Assembly: GCF_033958435.1 (NCBI RefSeq)
Contig: NC_134138.1
Location: forward strand, 211,491,298-211,555,297
Length of the DNA: 64,000 nucleotides
Direction: 5' to 3'
Source: Carettochelys insculpta
Taxonomy: Eukaryota > Chordata > Testudines > Carettochelyidae
A model generated the notes under the pieces. That model saw only the letters and a program-made list of their open reading frames with translations, searched no databases and was not told the DNA's origin. Position numbers and translations under genes: made by a program. The stretch's first letter is position 1; each line of letters opens with the position of its first letter. Positions 1-10,772 of the stretch are shown in pieces.

Positions 1-2
1 GA

Positions 3-78
3 CTGAACGATGCCTACTACTATTACTTTGGCTCAGTGAAGAAGGGAGCCAATGTGAACAAAAAGTCGGAAAAGTGGG
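3..78 (+). other. doubtful 3' end of a coding exon
   Basis: An open frame runs in from the window edge and reads LNDAYYYYFGSVKKGANVNK and a few more residues, followed by GTGAGA at 79-84, which fits a splice donor. The tyrosine run and charged tail look more protein-like than most frames here. I do not recognise the protein, the upstream part lies outside the window, and the frame stays open to 254, so the donor is not forced by a stop. It could be chance. Confidence 0.15.
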
Positions 79-84
79 GTGAGA

Positions 85-628
85 TTCAAAAGGGTGTCCT
101 TGTAGTACATTTCCCCACCTTACACATACTTTTCCAGGGCCGCTACTTGCAGGTAGGGAAGGGTAGGTGGCTAACAGGAGAAAAGGGAAGAATCTTGGAA
201 TTTATAAGGCATGTTCCCCTCTCAGAGGAGCAGTATTTACAGTGCAAAAAGTAGCCTAGTCACTACTGAGCAGCAATAATTATCCCTCTATAGTTTTTCC
301 AATGGGCAAAGCAGAGTGTGGAGAGGCTGATATGGGACCATCCATCTCAACACAGCAGAAGGTCAGAGTAATGCTGCCAAGGCAGTGGTAAGTCTGTGGG
401 TGAGTATAACCAAGGTTAACACACATGAGAACAAGTCTTGTTTGTTCCCAGGGGTCTTGGTTTTCTGTTAGACTTTCGGGCTGCACCTCCTGGCCAGTAT
501 ACACTATTGCCAGCCCTCCTCACAAAGGGAAGCAGTGTGAAACAGCCATCCAACAAAGACAGTGCGTATCTAAGGGATCAGTGCTCTCATTCTGCATGTT
601 TTATGTTTAAAAAGGAGCACAGATCCTG
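85..628. other. unannotated sequence
   Basis: No repeat family or gene is recognised. The short open frames on both strands have no visible domain. Confidence 0.4.
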
Positions 629-638
629 AAGGGTTAAT

Positions 639-779
639 AATTTCAGAGGGGTAGTCGTGCTAGTCTGTATCTGTAAAACAACAAAGGTCCCAGTAGCATC
701 TTAGAGACTTCTTTAGTTTCACTCCTGCCCGGATACATCCCTTAGTCTCTAAGGTGCTCCAGGTCTCCTCGTTGTTGTT
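639..779. mobile_element. short Penelope-like foldback insertion
   Basis: The left end carries the PLE tail in reverse orientation (CAGAGGGGTAGTCGTGCTAG, then TCTGTATCTGTAAAACAACA). The right part is a diverged forward copy of the 3' region (TAGTCTCTAAGGTGCTCCAG) that stops at GTTGTTGTT, before the tail. The insertion is bracketed by an exact 10-bp duplication, AAGGGTTAAT, at 629-638 and 780-789. It is non-coding. Confidence 0.7.
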
Positions 780-1740
780 AAGGGTTAATGTGATTTTTAA
801 AACCTCAACTGTGAAACGAGAACAAACTGCAGATTGTACATGCTCTGATGCATGATTTGCCTAAGGGGCTCCTGGAACACAGACTGCCCCCAACTTACTG
901 GAGCTCACCCAGTCCTTATTGCATTAATTCAACACAGGGTGTAAGGTTCCATATTTTAAGCCCACAAAAGCTATGCTCCTTTGGGGAGACTGGGATGCTT
1001 TGTTCCTACGAGTTAACTAAATGTAAGAGACCATTTTTAATTCAATATTACTTAAGCAGAAAATAAGCCCCTCATTCATTCGTCCTGTAAATTGCTTTTT
1101 TATTTTTACTAATTAAACAATTGTTTACTTTATAGTGGCAGTAAAAAATACTGAAAGTACTTTTAGCCTAAGGCAACCAGATGCCCCAGATTCATCAGGC
1201 CAGTCCCATTTTTTTAATGGACCTTCCTGTTGTCTGTTGCAAATTGTCCGGGTGCGATGCTGTTCCAGTTTTCACAGCCCCTTTCTCTTGTTCACAGACC
1301 GTCAATGTTCCAGTCTTGGTTCCTTTCCTTTGTGTCTGACATCTGCACCATTAGACACCAAAAAGGTGGGCAGGTAGCCCAGTGTCCACAAAACCTGTTT
1401 CATTTCTTGGCTGTACCCCAATTACCCCGCTGCCCTAACCACAAAAATCTTCCAGGATACTAAGACCACAAATCTGGTCAGCTTATTTTAGCCAACTGTA
1501 CTATTTAGAAAAATGAAGATAGTTCTTGGTTGCTTCAAAACATTTGTCTGCCTTTTTATTTTGCATGGAACACTTGCTAGTTTTATGGTATAATACTTTG
1601 CTACGGAGAGTGGATTTTTTTTTAAATAAAAATATCATTGATCATAAAGATACTTGAACTGTGTGCTATTAATGTATTTTTGATTGTGACCTTGAATAAA
1701 ATATGTGCAGTTACAATAAGAGGTAGTCACACTGAGAGGT

Positions 1741-1752
1741 GGGGGGGGGGGG
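1741..1752 (+). repeat. G homopolymer (12)
   Basis: Twelve consecutive G, directly visible. It is a simple repeat prone to length variation. Confidence 0.9.
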
Positions 1753-1864
1753 ATATGGTTGTTTAAAGCCCTCTAGAATAACACTGAACACTAACATTAT
1801 TGGGAACCAAAGGAATTGCTTGAAATCTGCTCTGCCATTCTTCCTCAGGGAAACTGTATTTAAC

Positions 1865-1882
1865 AAAAAAAAAAAAAAAAAA
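1865..1882 (+). repeat. A homopolymer (18)
   Basis: Eighteen consecutive A. No retroposed sequence is recognised just upstream, so it is annotated only as a simple repeat. Confidence 0.9.
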
Positions 1883-2939
1883 CACAAAGCACACATAAGT
1901 GCCTCTCATAACGTGAAAGATTTCTGTTTAATTTTGTTTAAGTGTTCTGTGCTATCAGTTGCTGCTTGAATTAAATGAAAAGCAATTTCAGTGGTAAACT
2001 GAACCCTTAAATGTAAGAAAAAAAATTCCATTTTCTTCTGAGCTATGATCTTAAATTATAGCAGCGCCCACTAGAGCAGTTTGAACTAAGGTTGCGTTGG
2101 TGCGTTTGTTATAATAAACCCTCTGCTTAAGCAGGATTATGACTTGGCCACAACAATACAGGAGAAAAGGTGACAAACAAAGTCTTGGCTGAGAGGGATT
2201 TATTTTTTTACACATTTTTTCAAAAATACTCCTGAAGTTTATACTTTAGTTTAAACTGTTAACATTGTGAAGTACTAACATGAACAGATTTTGACAGCTG
2301 CCTCAGCTGATCACAAATACAATTAGGACTTTTATTTTTAAATAATCATTGTTGTGCTGCTCATATTTAAAATGAAACAAAAATTATGTCTGTCATGAAC
2401 AAACGTTTGATATTGAACTGAATACCCAGCAGTGATTTTTAGTATTCAACAAATAAGTAAAATGACTATGAATTTTTAAGAAGAGAACCCAATGGTACAA
2501 ATTATTTGTGCAGTTCTTGAAAATCATCTTAATTTTAAGGCAACAATAAGCAACCTATAGCTACAACCAACTATTACATATGTATATAAATCTGTTTAAA
2601 GACATGCTCTAATTTTAAAAATATGACCTTGATTTTGAATAGCCACAGCTAATGTAAAATGGATGCCACTAGTTAGAGGCAGCCATTTTAGGTAATCCTG
2701 TTTTTTGTTTGTATTTCTTTTAGTATGTATACAGTGCAAATACATAAGTTATGGTGAGCTGTGTTGTTGTGTTGCATATAAAGGGCCATATTTCAGTATA
2801 ACAAGTTAATTCACATTGTGCTTTGTAAAAGAATTTCTTGCTTTGTAAACTAAGTAAGGATGACTACACAAATAGGCCAAATTATCGAAACTTTCCCTAA
2901 TAATACTTCGCAATTTAGCTGCACCCAACTTCCCAATGC

Positions 2940-3165
2940 CTTTTACAAATGTGAGTTAATTTAGCTTTCCATCATTTTGAGAAAAATGGAGGAAATCTTT
3001 ATTATCCCCATTTCACAGATGAGAAAATAGAGACTCAGTAACTTGGTCACAATTATGCAGAAAGCCTGTGATACAGCTGGGCCTAGAATCTAGTTGGTGC
3101 AGATGCTGGACACAAAGAATCCTGATCACCTCACTCTTAATTCAGAGTCTTAATCACGAACCATC
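2940..3165 (+). mobile_element. MIR-type (CORE) SINE remnant
   Basis: The stretch TTATTATCCCCATTTCACAG, then ATGAGAAAATAGAGACTCAG, then GGTCACAATTATGCAGAAAG and an AGCTGGGCCTAGAATC-like end, follows the 3' half of the MIR consensus (tattatcccattttacagatgagg.., ggtcacacagct.., gagctgggattcgaac). The upstream GTGAGTTAATTTAGC may be the core region. The copy is very diverged and has no visible target duplication. The assignment rests on remembered consensus. Confidence 0.6.
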
Positions 3166-3169
3166 TTTC

Positions 3170-4097
3170 CTTCCCTTAACACTGTCTCTCAATCAATTCA
3201 TAATATACAAGTGTGCAAGTACAAGAGATATGCGTGCATGCAAAGCATTGCAACTACAGCAAATGAGTGTGCTGCCATTTGTTGTAGCCTTGAGTTACAA
3301 AATCAGTTTTTAAAATAAGATCAATCTATATATCCGTTGTGTCTTCTTCACTGTGGTTTCTAGCTCTACAGATGAGGAAACTAACAAATGCCAAGATATT
3401 CAGATTCTCTCATAAGGTGCCCTACTGTACTCTCTATGGAGTAAGATGGCAGCCGCCTTTTTCATTGATAAGGAAGCAGGATGGACAAGAAGAGAGAAAG
3501 AGAAGGAATTTAGGATTCAAATTCTAAAATACTTTGCTTTTGAGTACTCTAATCAGATAAATGACTGGCAAAATTTGGAGGTTCAGCTTGATTAATTCTT
3601 ATAGTAACTTCTCGAATTACAGTTCACATCTTGACTACCTCAATCTCCTCTTTTCTGTCCTGGACAAATGTTATCTGACCCAGCCCCCTCCCCCCCATCT
3701 AAATCCATGCAAAATTTGTTGTAAAGACCCTGGCCACATTAACTTCTCCCTCCTTAAGTACCTCCATTGTCTCCCCCTTTTCCACCACATCAGACAGAAA
3801 GTTTAAGTCTCTTCACTGTTTAGTCCCTCCTACCTTTCCTATTATCTCCTTTTGTCATAGATTCATTGATTCCCCCACCCTCCCTACACACACACACTGT
3901 ACCATGCTGCAGTGATGACAACATCACCCACAAATCTGATATTCCCAAAAATTCCTTGTGGTTTGTATTAAGCTGCACCTTGTGCTTAACTGTCATGCCC
4001 AATACATTTTGCCAACCCAGTACTCTTTTTTTTTTCCTTTTAATATCTCCTTAAAATTCACCTGTGCTATGATGCCAACAAGAGTGTAGACGATAGC
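3170..4097. other. unannotated sequence
   Basis: AT-rich, with pyrimidine-rich patches (3640-3890) and a short AC run near 3888. No gene is recognised. Confidence 0.35.
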
Positions 4098-4107
4098 TGG
4101 ACAGCTG

Positions 4108-4303
4108 AGAGGTAGCTGTGTTAGTCAATATACTATCAAAACAAAAAGGCAGTCCAGTAGCACTTTAAAGACTAACAATACAATTTATTAGGTGACGAGT
4201 TTTCGTGGGATAAAAGAAGTGGGTCTGTCCAAAGAAAGCTCATCACCTAATAAATTATTTTGTTAATCTTAGAAGTGCTACTGGACTGCTTTTTTGTTTT
4301 GCC
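4108..4303. mobile_element. Penelope-like foldback (196 bp)
   Basis: The left arm is a reverse copy of the PLE 3' end, beginning with the tail (AGAGGTAGCTGTGTTAGTC) and continuing through GGCAGTCCAGTAGCACTTTA. The right arm is a forward copy (GAAGTGGGTCTGTCC, then CTCATCACCTAATAAATTAT, then AGTGCTACTGGACTGCTTTT) that stops at TTGTTTTG, before the tail. The two arms pair over roughly 80 bases. Flanks show GGACAGCTG at 4099-4107 and GGGCAGCTG at 4304-4312, a 9-bp duplication with one mismatch. Confidence 0.75.
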
Positions 4304-4484
4304 GGGCAGCTGGTGTGTTGTGATTTCTTCTTCTTATGTTAATTATAACAATCCTGTTGCTATTTTGTGCTCTCCCCCCAGCCCATTTCACTGCATTCAC
4401 ATGCAATTTCTCATCATATACTTAGTCTCATTGAAAACTCACTGAAGTCAACGTAAAGATTCCCACTCACTTCAAAAAACTGTA

Positions 4485-4600
4485 GCTAAGGCTCTTAGAT
4501 TGTAAGCTCATTGGCACAGGAACCATCTTTTCTCTATGTGTGTCCAGCAACAATGGGGTCCCAGCCCCACTAGGCATGACCATAATACAATGAACACAAA
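4485..4600 (+). mobile_element. ancient SINE tail, type GATTGTAAGCTC
   Basis: TTAGATTGTAAGCTCATTGG, CACAGGAACCATC, CAACAATGGGGTCCCAGCCC and ATAATACAATGAACACAAAT follow a repeat I know from turtle and bird DNA (gattgtaagctctttggggcagggacc.. cacaatggggtcctgg.. aatacaaataataat). A second copy in the same orientation is at 13775. The family name is not certain to me. Confidence 0.5.
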
Positions 4601-4604
4601 TACA

Positions 4605-7340
4605 AGCAGATAAGAAGCCTGACAAGATTTCTGGTTTTTCTAGCTTGCAATTGGGCTGGCCTGTGTGGTTCATAATATCCTTCTGGTTCTTTCACTTCTG
4701 GTCCTGCTGAGCAGATAAAAATAGTCTTACTTTAAGAATAAGGTAATAGTTAAATTTGCTTAGTTCCTCACATATTCATTTGAATCTTGTTTTGAGCTTT
4801 TCAGGCTAAAGTTTGTGTCAGTTCTTATTTATACCCATCCCTAATTTTAACACTTGTCCCTTTTAACTTAGAAAGGGCCCAGACCAAATGGCTGATTTTG
4901 AAGGACCCCAAACTTTCAAATCCAAACCCAGCACTGTATTCAGATTTGTTACATGTTGTCTGGTCAAAGCACAGAGTTTTTGAATCACAACCTGCCTGCC
5001 CCGAGCAGGGGTAACCCAGATATAGAAGGTCACCTTGCCTCCCTGCAGAGAATAAAGGGGAAAGAAAGAATAACAAATTTTAAAATCGCTCCTGGAAGAG
5101 TTTGAAAGGCAGCACAAGAGACTATAATGACTCCAAACCTTTAACATTACTTTAATGCTATATTTAAATATATATGTGTCATGTAAAATAACTCCCATGC
5201 CCTCCTCCCATTTGCTATTATTCATTTCAGCGCTGATGCAACAGCCAAATGGTTTACCAGCCTGTGTCGCTAACACTTGCATAATAACTTGAGATCTCAC
5301 AACCCCTCTATTTATCATGCAACATTGTTACCAAAAATAACTATCTGCATATCTCTGAGGGGAAATGAGAAGGGGAGAGGGATAGGGGATGGGGAGATTT
5401 GTCAATATGGCTCGAAACACGCACAAAAAAGCCAGTGGCAAAGCTTTAACATTGTGTAAGTCACTTTTTCAGATGGAGCAATTATCACGACGTGGCGTTG
5501 GAAGAAAAGGGGGCCGTGCAGGCCACTGTACATGCTGCTCCAAACACTTGGCATGGGGCCAGGACTGCCAGGTTGAAGTAGGGCTTCAGAGCTGTGCCAC
5601 CACCACATGTCACTTCCTACCGGCAGCAAGCTAAAGGGGGGAAGGGCTTCAAGGCACAATTCACAATATCAATGCAATAAACCCATCGAAGCCCTGGCTG
5701 TGCTATATCTTCTCAGTACATGGCTAATGGTTATTAATTCCTTGGCTAGTCTCCTAGTCTCAACATCATGAATCATGGCAGGCTTGCTTGGATTTACTGC
5801 AGGCAGGTTAATCAAGGGGGAAGGTCACTATGGTGCATTGTCTACTTACTGTAAACTGTTTCTGTGCGTGCGTGCATGTGTGTGTTTGTGTGTGTGGTGA
5901 GGGCTTTTTGTTTGTTGTGTTGTGGTTTTTGTCAAGCCCTGAACGTTTCTTGGGGGGTGGGAGAACGGGGGAAAGGGAGGCAGCAGCTCTTAGAAAGGCT
6001 GCTTCATCTGTGAAGTTTACAAAATACCCTCAGCATTGTTGAACTAATGAATAACAGGAATGTGTTGTCTCTAGCTTTTATGCACGCTGCTCTGAAAAGA
6101 CTCAAAACGAAGTGGGACCTGCAGTGTTGATCTGCCTATTCCAGGTACAGCTTCAATGATTTTATCTCAGCTTGGAACACAGAGTGTGTTCTGATACTAA
6201 TACTGATAAAAGCATAAAGGCTGATGCCATCTGCCATGGCAACTATCAAGATGGCAGCTGCTTTTCATCAGCTTTATCTGAACTTTGCATTAATGGGAAT
6301 TCAGACACTGTGGGTGCGTTTTCAAAAAGGACATAAAAATGATAGCACTCCTCTGAACGGAATCAAATCATCAAATTTCAACCCACTCTTGTCTCCTTAA
6401 TCTTTCTGGTAAGAAAAATGGAAAAAAAAATATTGTTTTTCACTCTCTTTAGCTCACCTGGTCTCTTTATCAGCCCAAGTCTCTGATGCTATGGGCATCA
6501 AGAGGCTTCCACTCGTGCAGGAGTAGCAGCAGGGCTGTAACCTTAAGAGGGTCTGACTTTGAATCCCAGCACTGGCACTGCTGCTACAAATGGGATTCAA
6601 ATGTGCCGTCTCTGAGGGCAGCGCAATCAACAAAATAGCATGCTAGTGTTCAGCAACTACCGCAGGTAATAACAGAGGCATTTTTCAGAAAAGGGGGGGA
6701 ACAAGGAAATCATGTTCTAGTAGTAATGCTGGGTGGTTGTTTTTTTTCTCAGCAACAGTTTACAGCAGGTACACTTTCTCCACATTCATTAGCAATGGTA
6801 GAACATGACAATTCACTACAGAAAGGATGCTAATTACAGCACACAAGCTTTGTGTTGCTGGCTACAAAAGCGTATAGGTAATATAAATACAAGATGGTAA
6901 CACAGTAATGCATTAGAATGCTGTTACACTTCTAGCAATTCCTGTGGTGTTTTCCAGAAGGTTATTTTCCTGATTTTTTTCCCTCTGCTAATTAAAGCTT
7001 TATTTGATTTATTTTTTGGGTTAAAGTTAGCATCTGGCTTTCTCCTTCTCTGAATAAATTTTATTGAATTTTAAGTAGATATAGATATATAATGGATAGA
7101 TTTAAATAAAAGCATATTGAAAACAAAACTATATATGCACTAGCATGCCAAAATGAACAGAGTATATATTATTAAGTGTTTTGATACTATTGCAGATTGC
7201 TTTAGTAAGAAATGCTAAAATGTTTCAGTTGTAGTAGAAAGAAAGCCAAGTTAGAGGGAAGGATCAAGAGATAACTGCTAAAGAACACAGACCGACTGGA
7301 TTGTGCAATATGCTGAGTGTTTTCAGTGGAGTCAATGGCA
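4605..7340. other. unannotated sequence, low in repeats
   Basis: No gene is recognised. A minus-strand open frame of 151 codons at 4863-5318 has no recognisable domain and is treated as chance. The part from about 6060 to 6420 has no repeat signature and a motif-rich look (TTTGCATTAATGGGAATTC, repeated GATAAAAGC-like words), which makes it a candidate conserved non-coding element. Confidence 0.35.
5861..5897 (+). repeat. imperfect TG microsatellite
   Basis: Alternating TG with CG and TT interruptions, directly visible. Confidence 0.8.
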
Positions 7341-7344
7341 CATG

Positions 7345-7490
7345 AAGGTGCATGATCTCCTTCAGGATCAGGCCCACATGGACTGGAACCTCAGGTAGCA
7401 TAACCGGGCTGAGTTTCATTGAAGTCAATGGGGCAGATCCTCAGCATTATGCTGATTACACCCGGTTAGGATCTTGCCCAGCATTTCCAC
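7345..7490. repeat. degraded palindromic repeat (AAGTCAATGG type)
   Basis: GAGTCAATGGCAC, GATCAGGCCCACA, GAAGTCAATGGGGCAGATCC and TTACACCCGGTTAGGATCTT resemble an old foldback repeat common in sauropsid DNA, in which a fragment like CATTGAAGTCAATGG lies between arms reading gatcctcagc and gtaaatc. Similar pieces recur near 12485, 22525 and 44715. Low confidence; no boundaries are visible. Confidence 0.3.
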
Positions 7491-7802
7491 ATCTCAGCAT
7501 ATAGGAATCTGTTGCCCCTAGTTCATCTGGGATAATTACAGCTGTTATAGGGGGTGGGGCTGAACTGTCTGAAATAAAATGTTTTTGCTCCTCTTTAGCA
7601 TGTGCATTTCAAAATGGCACTCAAAAACAGGCTGACTGTATCACAAAACCTTGGTGGGTTAGCAGGGATTATAGTACCACAGGGATGAATGTTTTCTGCC
7701 TTGCAATTTGTCTGCTCTGCCTCTTTGTGTCATGAAGAGGACAAAGGAAGGGTTTAGACAGCCTTTATTTTCAATAGTTTAAAGTGTCAGTGGGGAAAAC
7801 AC

Positions 7803-8092
7803 AAGAACATCCATAATGGGTCAGACCATAGGTCCCTCTATCCCACTATTCCGTCTTCTGACTGATCTATGCCAGATGCCCCAGAGGGAGTGAGCAGAAC
7901 AGGTGATCGCCAAGTGCTCCCTCTCCTGTCACCCATTTCCAACCTCTGAAAAACAGAGGGTAGGGACACCATTCCTACCCATCCTGGGTAATAACACTGA
8001 TGGATGATTTTTTCTAGCTCTTTGTTGAACTTTGCTAAGGTCCTGGTCTTCACGACATCCTCTCCACTTCGGCAAAGCAATGAAACATTAGT
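7803..8092 (-). mobile_element. CR1-type LINE 3' end (fragment)
   Basis: Read on the minus strand, this is the 3' untranslated end of a CR1-clade LINE: a GAAGACCAGGACCTTAGCAA and TTCAACAAAGAGCTAGAAAA start, then CAGAGGTTGGAAATGGG, then an end matching GACCTATGGTCTGACCCATT. The copy at 17580 on the plus strand aligns along the same blocks (GGTGTCCCTA, CTGTTCAGTTCAC or CTGTTCTGCTCAC, GGTCTGACCCA). Non-coding and 5'-truncated. Confidence 0.65.
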
Positions 8093-8094
8093 TA

Positions 8095-9090
8095 AGATGC
8101 ACACTTTGAATGCTATTGATCAATGGTCAAATACAGCCTGGGTTGGCAATGATGGAAAGCCATGTCCAATCAATAACTGTCTAGAGAACTAAGTAAAATG
8201 AGATGGGTGGTCGCAATTCCATTGCCAGTAGATAGATGCCCATGTAAAAAGAGTAATGCATATGGTAATCAGTAGCCTTGCTGTCTGTCTCAAGAGAAAC
8301 TTCCTGGGTTGGATAATTATGGAGGCTGACCTTTCCTCTCTTCCCTACCGGACGTCCTGCCTCTAAGATCCTTAGGTAGTCAGTGTGGAGACGTTTGCTC
8401 TACCATTGCTCTTGCTCTGGCTGTTGTGAGATTTTGGAACTTGAAGGCTATTATCCAATAACATTCACAAGCACAAAAACTTCATTAAAAACATTTCCTT
8501 GCATTAGGAAATTACAGTGTTCAAACTGTAAAATGAAAAATAGGAAACAGTTACAACAAGTGATGCTCAGGACACAACTGAGACCAAGTAGACACATTTA
8601 GGACACAATTCTGTGTGTGAAACAGTTGATTCACTTCTTCCCTTGAAAGAACATAACATTAATGTTTAATGCTAGTAGCAAAAGTTCAACATTCTCTGGA
8701 GTGGAGTGAATGAAAGTGTATGTAGAGCCAACACAGTGCTCAGTGCTATCCACTCATAGAGAAGCTGGGAGGGCATTGATTTTACAATAAAGGAAACAAC
8801 AGGGAGAGTTCTAAATGTCTATGTTACCAAAGGAGACACAGTTGCAGTCTCTAAAAACCTTACTCCCTATCCTAGCTTCTCATTCTTTACAGCCCCATGA
8901 CTTTACTCCTAGACTCCATTTAAACCAGACAGAGTTCCGCCATTGTTTTCCATGGAAGAAGGATTAGGCAAATACTCAACCAATCAGATCTTATTTAAAA
9001 AATGTCAGCCATCCATAAACATAAATATTTCAGGCTGGCTAATGGACTGGTTTTCACATAAAAGTATTTGAGTAAGACACCAAGCCAGAG
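8095..9090. other. unannotated sequence
   Basis: No gene or repeat family is recognised. Confidence 0.35.
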
Positions 9091-9094
9091 AAAG

Positions 9095-9445
9095 GTAGTA
9101 GCAGAGAAAACACTAAACCAAGCAGTTAAACAAGCAAACAAAATTGTTAGTTGTTCAAATAGAGCTATTGAACAAAGGTCAGAGAAAATTATCCTCGTAC
9201 TGCACAAGAAGCTGATTAGAAGACTGCATTTAAAATCCTGTGTACAGTATTTGCCACTTTAATATGAAAAAGATATTGTAGAAATTGAGAAAGTACAACA
9301 GAAGGCAAGTAGCATTACACAAAGACTAGCAGATCTTAATTATTTTAAAATGTTGGGAATATTTGCTCTCTGCTCTTTGGGGAAGAGGAGATTAAAAAGG
9401 GCTAAAACGAAATTCAGAGGAGAACAGAGCAGAAGGAACTTACAA
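9095..9445 (+). mobile_element. old CR1 LINE 3' fragment
   Basis: Blocks such as GCAGTTAAACAAGCAAACAA, TGTGTACAGTATTTGCCACT, AAAAAGATATTGTAGAAATT, GAGAAAGTACAACAGAAGGC and GGGGAAGAGGAGATTAAAAA follow in order the end of CR1 ORF2 (canonical: valid CR1 copies read ..tgtgtacagttttgg.., ..aaaaaagatattgtggaatt.., ..gagaaggtacagagaag..). The frame is broken and no target duplication is visible. Confidence 0.55.
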
Positions 9446-9596
9446 AGACCTCGTGTCAGATGGAAAATCACGTCAGATGGAAAAATTAAGCTAAGGATAA
9501 ACTGGCTGTTAAAAGAATTAGGATGAAACTCCAGTGCTTATTGAAGTTAATGGGAGTTTTACCACTGACTTCCAGGGAGCCAAGATTTCACTCTTA

Positions 9597-10306
9597 GGCT
9601 ACGTCTACACGTGCACCCAACTTCGAAATAGCTTATTTCGATGTTGCGACATCGAAATAGGCTATTTCGATGAATAACGTCTACACGTCCTCCAGGGCTG
9701 GCAACGTCGATGTTCAACTTCGACGTTGCTCAGCCCAACATCGAAATAGGCACAGCGAGGGAACGTCTACACGCCAAAGTAGCACACATCGAAATAAGGG
9801 AGCCAGACACAGCTGCAGACAGGGTCACGGGGCGGACTCAACAGCAAGTCGCTCCCTTAAAGGGCCCCTCCCAGACACACTTTCATTAAACAGTGCAAGA
9901 TACACAGAGCCAACAACTAGTTGCAGACCCTGTATATGCAGCACGGACCCCCAGCTGCAGCAGCAGCAGCCAGAAGCCCTGGGCTAAGGGCTGCTGCCCA
10001 CGGTGACCACAGAGCCCCGCAAGGGCTGGAGAGAGAGTATCTCTCAACCCCGCAGCTGATGGCCGCCATGGAGGACCCCGCTATTTCGATGTTGCGGGAC
10101 ACGGATCGTCTACACGTCCCTACTTCGATGTTGAACGTCGAAGTAGGGCGCTATTCCCATCCGCTCATGGGGTTAGCGACTTCGACGTCTCGCCGCCTAA
10201 CGTCGATTTCAACTTCGAAATAGCGCCCAACACGTGTAGACGTGACGGGCGCTATTTCGAAGTTACTGCCGCTACTTCGAAGTAGCGTGCACGTGTAGAC
10301 GCAGCC
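9597..10306 (+). mobile_element. family-A TIR transposon, copy 1 (710 bp)
   Basis: Starts GGCTACGTCTACACGTGCAC and ends GTGCACGTGTAGACGCAGCC, a near-perfect terminal inverted repeat, flanked by the 3-bp duplication TTA (9594-9596 and 10307-10309). The interior carries many short palindrome-prone blocks (TTCGAAATAG, CATCGAAATAGG, TTCGACGTTG) and is far richer in CpG than its surroundings. It encodes no transposase. Two overlapping open frames, 9670-9987 (105 codons) and 9921-10223 (100 codons), recur in other copies; no domain is recognised. The 3-bp AT-rich duplication would fit a PIF/Harbinger-like origin, but this is inference. Confidence 0.85.
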
Positions 10307-10639
10307 TTAGTGTGAAATGTCTTTATAAAGAGAAGGTGAATTTAGGGTGTGTATATTAAATTAAGAGGAGCTACCGAATCTCCATTGATTATAAAATCAA
10401 TTATATAAATATTTGGAAGGTAAAAATAATATAAGGGTATAGTCCTGTAAAGTCAAACACAGATGGACATTTGGACATTCTAGGCTGGCTCCTCAGCTGA
10501 TATAAAATGAGGAATTTGCAAGGTTATATAAATGAAACCACAACATATATGTAAAAATACTACCCCACAAACCTCCAATGACTACCATAGTACCATCAAT
10601 GAAGCCTCCTTGGGCCAGGCTTGCAAAGGATTTTTGGTG
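10307..10639. other. unannotated sequence
   Basis: AT-rich; nothing recognised. Confidence 0.35.
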
Positions 10640-10644
10640 CCTTA

Positions 10645-10772
10645 ACAATGCAGATAGGTGCTGGGTGGAATTTTTAAAAACACATAAGCAAATCAGGTGT
10701 CTAATTCTCAAAACATTCAATGAATTTTGCTTAGGCAGTTTGGAAAATTCCATTTGGTGCCTGTCTGCATCT
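10645..10772. repeat. ancient foldback repeat
   Basis: AATGCAGATAGGTGCTGGGT with GGAATTTTTAAAA at the left is the imperfect inverted complement of GGAAAATTCCATTTGGTGCC with TGTCTGCATCTTTATG at the right, separated by about 70 bases. It looks like a small non-autonomous element or an old hairpin repeat. The minus-strand open frame of 138 codons across it (10493-10909) has no recognised domain. Confidence 0.5.

Larger units (their letters stand above)
790..2934. other. AT-rich unannotated sequence
   Basis: No gene or repeat family is recognised. AATAAA-type hexamers occur near 1625 and 1695, but no coding exon is visible upstream, so a 3' UTR is not supported. A G tract and an A tract lie inside. 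Confidence 0.35.

Noticed and set aside
1620..1710. Possible gene 3' UTR with AATAAA signals
   Set aside because: The region is very AT-rich, such hexamers are expected by chance, and no coding exon is linked to them.
4863..5318. Minus-strand open frame of 151 codons
   Set aside because: No recognisable domain, and composition like its surroundings. Frames of this length can occur by chance in 64 kb.
9597..10306. CpG-rich segment as a CpG island promoter
   Set aside because: The CpG excess comes from repeated TTCGAA-type words inside a transposon with clear ends and a target duplication, and it recurs in other copies.
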